From NCBI GenBank assembly GCA_964630265.1, contig CAZVRW010000108.1:1-6078 (forward strand): a stretch of 6,078 bases of DNA. The letters run 5' to 3'. Source of the stretch: CAZBWP01 sp964630265 (GTDB taxonomy: Bacteria; Pseudomonadota; Alphaproteobacteria; Rhodospirillales; Defluviicoccaceae). The notes beneath the pieces were generated by a model that was given only the letters and a program-made list of their open reading frames with translations, was not told where the DNA came from and made no database searches. The position numbers and the translations under genes are program-made. Shown piece after piece: positions 1 through 6,078 of the stretch (its first letter is position 1; each line of letters starts with the position of its first letter).

Positions 1-1091
1 CCGACGAGCCGACGACGGCGCTCGACGTCACCATCCAGGCGCAGATCCTGAAGCTTTTGGGCGAGTTGCAGGCGCGCATGGAGATGGCGCTGCTGCTGAT
101 CACCCACGACTTGACCATCGTCCGCCGGGTCGCCGAGCGCGTCTGCGTCATGAGCCAGGGGGAGATCGTCGAGCAGGGGAAGGTCGCCCGGGTCTTCGAG
201 GCGCCGCAGCACGATTACACCAAGCGGCTGCTCGCCGCCGAACCCAAGGATCGGCCGCGACCGGGGCCGGCCGACGCCGCGGAACTGGTGCGTGGCGAGG
301 ACATCCGCGTCTGGTTCCCGATCAAGCGCGGGCTGCTGCGGCGGACGGTCGATCACATCAAGGCGGTGGATGGCATCTCCCTGACCTTGAAGCGCGGTCA
401 CACCCTGGGGGTCGTCGGCGAATCCGGTTCGGGCAAGAGCACGCTGGCCCGCGGCCTGTTGCGTCTGCAGCGCAGCGAAGGCTCCATCGTCTTCGAGGAC
501 CGTGAGTTGCAGGGCCTGTCCTGGCAGCAGATGCGGCCGCTGCGCCGACGCATGCAGATCGTCTTCCAGGATCCGTTCGGCAGCCTGAGCCCGCGCCTCT
601 CGGTCGGGCAGATCGTCGAGGAGGGCCTGAAGATCCACCGCCTCGGCGGCTCGGCCGACGAGCGCCAGGCGTTGATCGACCGAACCCTGGAGGAGGTCGG
701 CCTCGATCCCGCGGTTGCCGACCGCTACCCGCACGAATTCTCCGGCGGCCAGCGGCAACGCATCGCCATCGCCCGCGCGCTCGTCCTCAAGCCGGAACTC
801 ATCGTCCTCGACGAGCCGACCAGCGCGCTGGATCTGTCGGTGCAGGCGCAGATCGTCGAGTTGCTGCGCGGGCTGCAACGGACGTACGAGCTCGCCTACC
901 TGTTCATCAGTCACGACCTGCGCGTCGTCCGGGCGCTGGCCCACGACGTGCTGGTGATGCGCAACGGCCGGGTGGTCGAGCAGGGGCCGGCCGAGAGCAT
1001 TTTTGCTGCGCCGCGCGAGGCGTATACCCGGGCGCTGATGGCCGCCGCTTTCGATCTGAAAGCCGACGAGACCGGCGTGGTGGCGCGATGA
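1..1091 (+). CDS. yejF: YejF-type peptide ABC transporter, two-domain ATP-binding subunit (5' end missing)
   Basis: ATPase that powers inner-membrane uptake of oligopeptides; in E. coli the YejABEF system also takes up microcin C. The reading frame is already open at position 3, so the gene enters from upstream. 362 residues are visible; the family is about 530, so roughly 170 are missing. The first nucleotide-binding domain shows only its end: DEPTTALD of Walker B/D-loop (3-26) and the H-loop ITHD (His codon 105-107). After a Pro-rich linker the second domain is complete: Walker A GESGSGKST (417-443), Q-loop FQDP (Gln 567-569), signature FSGGQ (738-752), Walker B LIVLDEP (798-818) and H-loop FISHD (His 912-914). 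The stretch FPIKRGLLRRTVDH before Walker A, and LAYLFISHDLRVVRAL near the end, match remembered E. coli YejF closely, which favours YejF over Dpp/Opp ATPases. The stop overlaps the next gene's ATG. The substrate is inferred from family only. Confidence 0.9.
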   Translation, partial: DEPTTALDVTIQAQILKLLGELQARMEMALLLITHDLTIVRRVAERVCVMSQGEIVEQGKVARVFEAPQHDYTKRLLAAEPKDRPRPGPADAAELVRGEDIRVWFPIKRGLLRRTVDHIKAVDGISLTLKRGHTLGVVGESGSGKSTLARGLLRLQRSEGSIVFEDRELQGLSWQQMRPLRRRMQIVFQDPFGSLSPRLSVGQIVEEGLKIHRLGGSADERQALIDRTLEEVGLDPAVADRYPHEFSGGQRQRIAIARALVLKPELIVLDEPTSALDLSVQAQIVELLRGLQRTYELAYLFISHDLRVVRALAHDVLVMRNGRVVEQGPAESIFAAPREAYTRALMAAAFDLKADETGVVAR

Positions 1092-1951
1092 CGGACCGGG
1101 CGGACGCCCCGGCGATGCCGGCGCACCCGACCGGTGCGCTCACCGCCTACGAGGCGCGCAGCGGGCTGTTCGAGGCGATTCTCGACGGCCTTGCCGCGCG
1201 CGGTGCCGATCTGGACGCGCTGACGCCGGAGGATCTGGCAGCGGTCGACGAGTTCCATACTGGCGGCCGCCCGTTCACCCTGAAGGCCCTGGAGATGATG
1301 CCGATCGTCGCCGGCATGCACGTCCTCGACGCCGGCTCGGGGCTCGGCGGCACCGCCCGTTGCCTCGCCGGGGAGTACGGCTGCCGGGTGACGGGGATCG
1401 ACCTGTCGCCGGCGTATGTCGACGTGGCGCGCCGACTGACGGCGCTGATGGCGCTGGCGGATCGGTGCGCCTTCTGCGTCGCCAGCGCCACCGCGCTGCC
1501 GTTCGCCGGAGCCCGCTTCGACGCCGCCGTCAGCTTTCATGCGGCGATGAACATCGACGACCGCACCGCGTTTTATGGTGAACTCGCCCGCGTGCTCGGA
1601 CCGGGCGCGCCGCTGTGCTGCTTCGACGTGATGCGGGGGCCGACGCCGGGCATGCGCTATCCCGTGCCCTGGGCGGACACCGCGGCGACGAGCTTTCTCA
1701 GATCCCACGACGAGACGCGAGACGCATTGACCGCGGCCGGTTTCGCGGTCGTCGCCTCGGCGAGCCTGCGCGACGTTGCCATCCGCGGCCTGCGAAAGGC
1801 GCTCGCCAAGGCCGCCGACGCCGCGGGTCCATCGCCGCTCGGCCTGCATCTGCTCACCGGCGATAGCACGCCCGCGAAGCTCGCCAACCAGATTGCGGCC
1901 CTGGAGGACCACCAGATCGAGCCGGTGATCGTCGTTGCGACACGCGCCTGA
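1088..1951 (+). CDS. Class I SAM-dependent methyltransferase, substrate unknown
   Basis: A 287-residue soluble methyltransferase with a Rossmann-like fold. Motif I is VLDAGSGLGG (residues 79-88), the glycine-rich loop that binds S-adenosylmethionine. The acidic residue after strand 2 is in GIDLS (103-107, Asp105), expected to hold the ribose. SATALPF (133-139) fits the next cofactor-contacting stretch. FDAAVSFHAAMNID (144-157) is the motif IV/post-IV region, and LARVLGPGAPLCCFDVM (166-182) fits motif V-VI. A Phe-His-Thr-Gly-Gly-Arg segment (56-61) precedes the fold, as in many small-molecule methyltransferases of the Methyltransf_11 type. No signal peptide or membrane segment is seen. The start ATG at 1088 shares bases with the upstream TGA (ATGA), and no strong ribosome site precedes it, so translation is probably by re-initiation after yejF. 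Met10 (1115) is a less likely alternative start. The substrate cannot be read from the sequence; the context hints only at something linked to peptide uptake. Confidence 0.9.
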   Translation: MTDRADAPAMPAHPTGALTAYEARSGLFEAILDGLAARGADLDALTPEDLAAVDEFHTGGRPFTLKALEMMPIVAGMHVLDAGSGLGGTARCLAGEYGCRVTGIDLSPAYVDVARRLTALMALADRCAFCVASATALPFAGARFDAAVSFHAAMNIDDRTAFYGELARVLGPGAPLCCFDVMRGPTPGMRYPVPWADTAATSFLRSHDETRDALTAAGFAVVASASLRDVAIRGLRKALAKAADAAGPSPLGLHLLTGDSTPAKLANQIAALEDHQIEPVIVVATRA

Positions 1952-1952
1952 G

Positions 1953-1980
1953 GGCGGCGCGGTGCCGATCAGGCGCCGCC
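1953..1980. terminator. GC-rich inverted repeat between convergent genes, possible terminator hairpin
   Basis: GGCGGCGC (1953-1960) and GCGCCGCC (1973-1980) are perfect 8-bp complements with a 12-base loop. The hairpin begins just after the methyltransferase stop (1949-1951) and runs over the uppP stop codon (1969-1971), so its right arm is also the last codons of uppP. Neither strand has a T-tract after the stem, so it is not a classical intrinsic terminator. It may still slow polymerase or protect 3' ends from both sides. In GC-rich DNA such a repeat can arise by chance. Confidence 0.35.
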
Positions 1981-2775
1981 GCCGTAGGCGAGGATCAGCA
2001 GCACGGCGCCGAGGATCACCCGGTAGATGGCGAACGGCGTGAACGTGGCGCGGCGCAGCCACGCCATCATCAGCGTGATGGCGACCAGCGCCGAAACCAA
2101 TGCCAGAGCCGCCGCGAAGACCGCGTCGCCGGTCACCGCTGCGTCGCCCAGCTCATAGAGCTCCAGGCCCTGCAACAATCCGGCGCCGGCGATCGCCGGC
2201 ATCGACAGCAAGAGTGCGAAGCGCGCCGCCTCCGTGCGCTCGAAGCCGAGGGCGCGCGCCGCGGTCATGGTGATGCCGGAGCGGCTGGTTCCCGGAATCA
2301 GCGCCAGGCACTGGGCGAGGCCGATGAGCAGCGCCGGCCCGAGGCGCAGCTCGCAGAGCCGCCCGAGGGTGCCGCCGAACCGGTCGGCGACCCAGAGCAC
2401 CACGCCGAAGACCAGTGTCATCCAGCCGATGACGGCGATGCTCCGGATACCCTCCGGCATCAGCGCCTTGAGCACGACGCCGGCGACGATCACCGGAATG
2501 GTGGCGGCGACGACCAGCAGCAAGAGCCGGGCGTCGGCGTCGATCCGCCGGCGCAGGACGTTCAAGGCGCCGCGCAGCATTGCCAGCACGTCCCGCCAGA
2601 AGTAGATCATCACCGCGCCGAGGGTGCCCACGTGCACCGCGACGTCCAGCAGCAACCCCTGATCGGCCCACCCCGTCACGTACGGAACCAGCACCAGATG
2701 GCCGGAGGAGCTGATCGGCAGAAACTCCGTGATGCCCTGGACCAGGGCCAGGACAACAAGATGTATCAGATCCAC
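1969..2775 (-). CDS. uppP: Undecaprenyl-diphosphate phosphatase UppP (BacA)
   Basis: Integral inner-membrane enzyme that removes a phosphate from undecaprenyl diphosphate, regenerating the lipid carrier for peptidoglycan and other envelope polymers; overexpression gives bacitracin resistance in known members. With the GTG start at 2775 the protein is 268 residues, the usual family length (about 265-275). The first signature QGITEFLPISSSGHL lies at residues 13-27; it contains the (E/Q)xxxE pair Gln13/Glu17 and His26. The second signature PGTSRSG is at 161-167 with Arg165. These match the catalytic residues known in E. coli UppP. Hydrophobic segments lie near 41-63, 82-105, 112-131, 148-161, 184-206, 218-240 and 248-266. 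The frame stays open to another GTG at 2820, adding a 15-residue Pro/Cys/His-rich extension. I reject that start because family members begin at M/V-DLIHL-like sequence right before the first signature. The ribosome site before 2775 is weak. The gene is convergent with the methyltransferase and divergent from gltB. Confidence 0.95.
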   Translation of the reverse strand: MDLIHLVVLALVQGITEFLPISSSGHLVLVPYVTGWADQGLLLDVAVHVGTLGAVMIYFWRDVLAMLRGALNVLRRRIDADARLLLLVVAATIPVIVAGVVLKALMPEGIRSIAVIGWMTLVFGVVLWVADRFGGTLGRLCELRLGPALLIGLAQCLALIPGTSRSGITMTAARALGFERTEAARFALLLSMPAIAGAGLLQGLELYELGDAAVTGDAVFAAALALVSALVAITLMMAWLRRATFTPFAIYRVILGAVLLILAYGGGA

Positions 2776-2822
2776 GGGGCATGTCCATAGATGTTGTGGT
2801 GGCGCGGGGCACTGTGGCACGA

Positions 2823-2834
2823 AAGCGAACGCTT
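2823..2834. repeat. Short palindrome in the uppP/gltB gap
   Basis: AAGCG (2823-2827) and CGCTT (2830-2834) are perfect complements around AA. The hexamer CGAAAG flanks the palindrome on both sides (2820-2825 and 2835-2840). It lies 48 bases upstream of the uppP GTG, where it would sit in the leader or at the promoter. It could be a small operator half-site pair, or chance. Confidence 0.3.
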
Positions 2835-2975
2835 CGAAAGAATCGTTTTATGGGGCGATTGGATCTTGAAATGATCGTCAAAAGTAAAGACTCTCTGACG
2901 CCCGCGAAGAGGCACAGGTCGCGCGCCTCCAGCATGGAGACCCGGCGCGACACGGAGGGATGAAAAAGCCACCGC

Positions 2976-2995
2976 GCGAGCGCATGAACGCTCGC
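2976..2995. repeat. Perfect 7-bp inverted repeat upstream of gltB, candidate operator
   Basis: GCGAGCG (2976-2982) and CGCTCGC (2989-2995) are exact complements separated by CATGAA. The 20-base dyad ends 79 bases before the gltB ATG and 7 bases before the -10-like CATAAT (3003-3008), so a protein bound here would cover the -35 position. It lacks a following T-tract, so a terminator role is unlikely. The inner half-sites AGCG/CGCT are shared with the palindrome at 2823-2834, but with a different spacing. A regulator has not been identified. Confidence 0.4.
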
Positions 2996-3074
2996 CATAT
3001 GCCATAATGTCTGCTGATGGTGTGCGCGACCGGGCGGCGCACGGCAACGCGAAACTCGAGGATGGGAACAACGC

Positions 3075-6078
<3,004 letters not shown>

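Larger units (their letters stand above)
2776..3074. promoter_or_regulatory. Divergent uppP/gltB control region
   Basis: This 299-base gap between the two divergent starts must hold the promoters of both genes unless either is read from further away. The stretch 2835-2895 is clearly richer in A and T than the coding DNA around it. Toward gltB, CATAAT (3003-3008) resembles a -10 box, but nothing like TTGACA lies 16-18 bases upstream. Toward uppP, TTGACG (complement of 2876-2881) resembles a -35 box and CATAAA (complement of 2847-2852) a -10 box, but they are 23 bases apart, which is too far. Promoter assignment is therefore tentative. For gltB, GAGG (3058-3061) and GGGA (3064-3067) are candidate ribosome sites 13 and 7 bases before the ATG. 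No convincing gene or RNA lies in the region. Confidence 0.5.

Noticed and set aside
911..2062. A 383-codon minus-strand open frame across yejF, the methyltransferase and the end of uppP
   Set aside because: It overlaps three well-supported genes, and its product is Arg/Gly/Ala-rich with no family motifs.
2815..2830. TGGCACG (2815-2821), matching the -24 element of a sigma-54 promoter toward gltB
   Set aside because: The required GC of the -12 element is missing: four bases later the sequence is CGAAC, not TTGCA. The position is also about 250 bases from gltB.
2876..2935. Minus-strand MLEARDLCLF in the uppP/gltB gap, recalling the start of a CcmA-like ABC ATPase
   Set aside because: The resemblance lasts about 10 residues, then the frame runs into unrelated sequence with no Walker A. 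Not enough for a gene or remnant.
2781..2963. A 60-codon plus-strand open frame starting inside the uppP leader
   Set aside because: No ribosome site precedes it, its composition is Arg/Lys-rich without a domain, and it covers the presumed promoter region.

Overview
The window is GC-rich bacterial chromosome with tightly packed genes. It holds three classes of housekeeping function and no visible mobile element, CRISPR array or RNA gene. Protein similarity recalled from memory suggests a proteobacterium, most likely an alphaproteobacterium of the Rhodospirillales kind. The supports are a YejF-type peptide importer ATPase, a GltB with an EHDACGIGF amino end, and uppP lying next to gltB. The taxonomic call is an inference; no search was run.

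Layout. (1) Positions 1-1091, plus strand: the 3' two thirds of a two-domain ABC transporter ATPase, YejF type, whose start lies upstream of the window. (2) Positions 1088-1951, plus strand: a class I S-adenosylmethionine-dependent methyltransferase whose ATG overlaps the yejF stop as ATGA, so the two are almost certainly translationally coupled. (3) Positions 1952-1968: a 17-base convergent gap carrying one side of a GC-rich inverted repeat. (4) Positions 1969-2775, minus strand: uppP (bacA), undecaprenyl-diphosphate phosphatase. (5) Positions 2776-3074: a divergent intergenic region of about 300 bases that is visibly more AT-rich than the genes. It has two dyad symmetries and no convincing gene. 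(6) Positions 3075-6078, plus strand: gltB, the large subunit of NADPH-dependent glutamate synthase. The window holds its first 1001 codons and cuts it off inside the FMN-binding synthase domain.

How they work together. The yejF product would power uptake of short peptides across the inner membrane, and the methyltransferase is co-translated with it but has no known substrate. uppP recycles the undecaprenyl lipid carrier for peptidoglycan synthesis. gltB feeds ammonia-derived nitrogen from glutamine into glutamate. uppP and gltB are divergent and share one control region; no functional link between them is evident.

I found no novel multi-gene system. The items most worth checking are the coupling of an orphan methyltransferase to the peptide importer, and the 20-bp dyad upstream of gltB.
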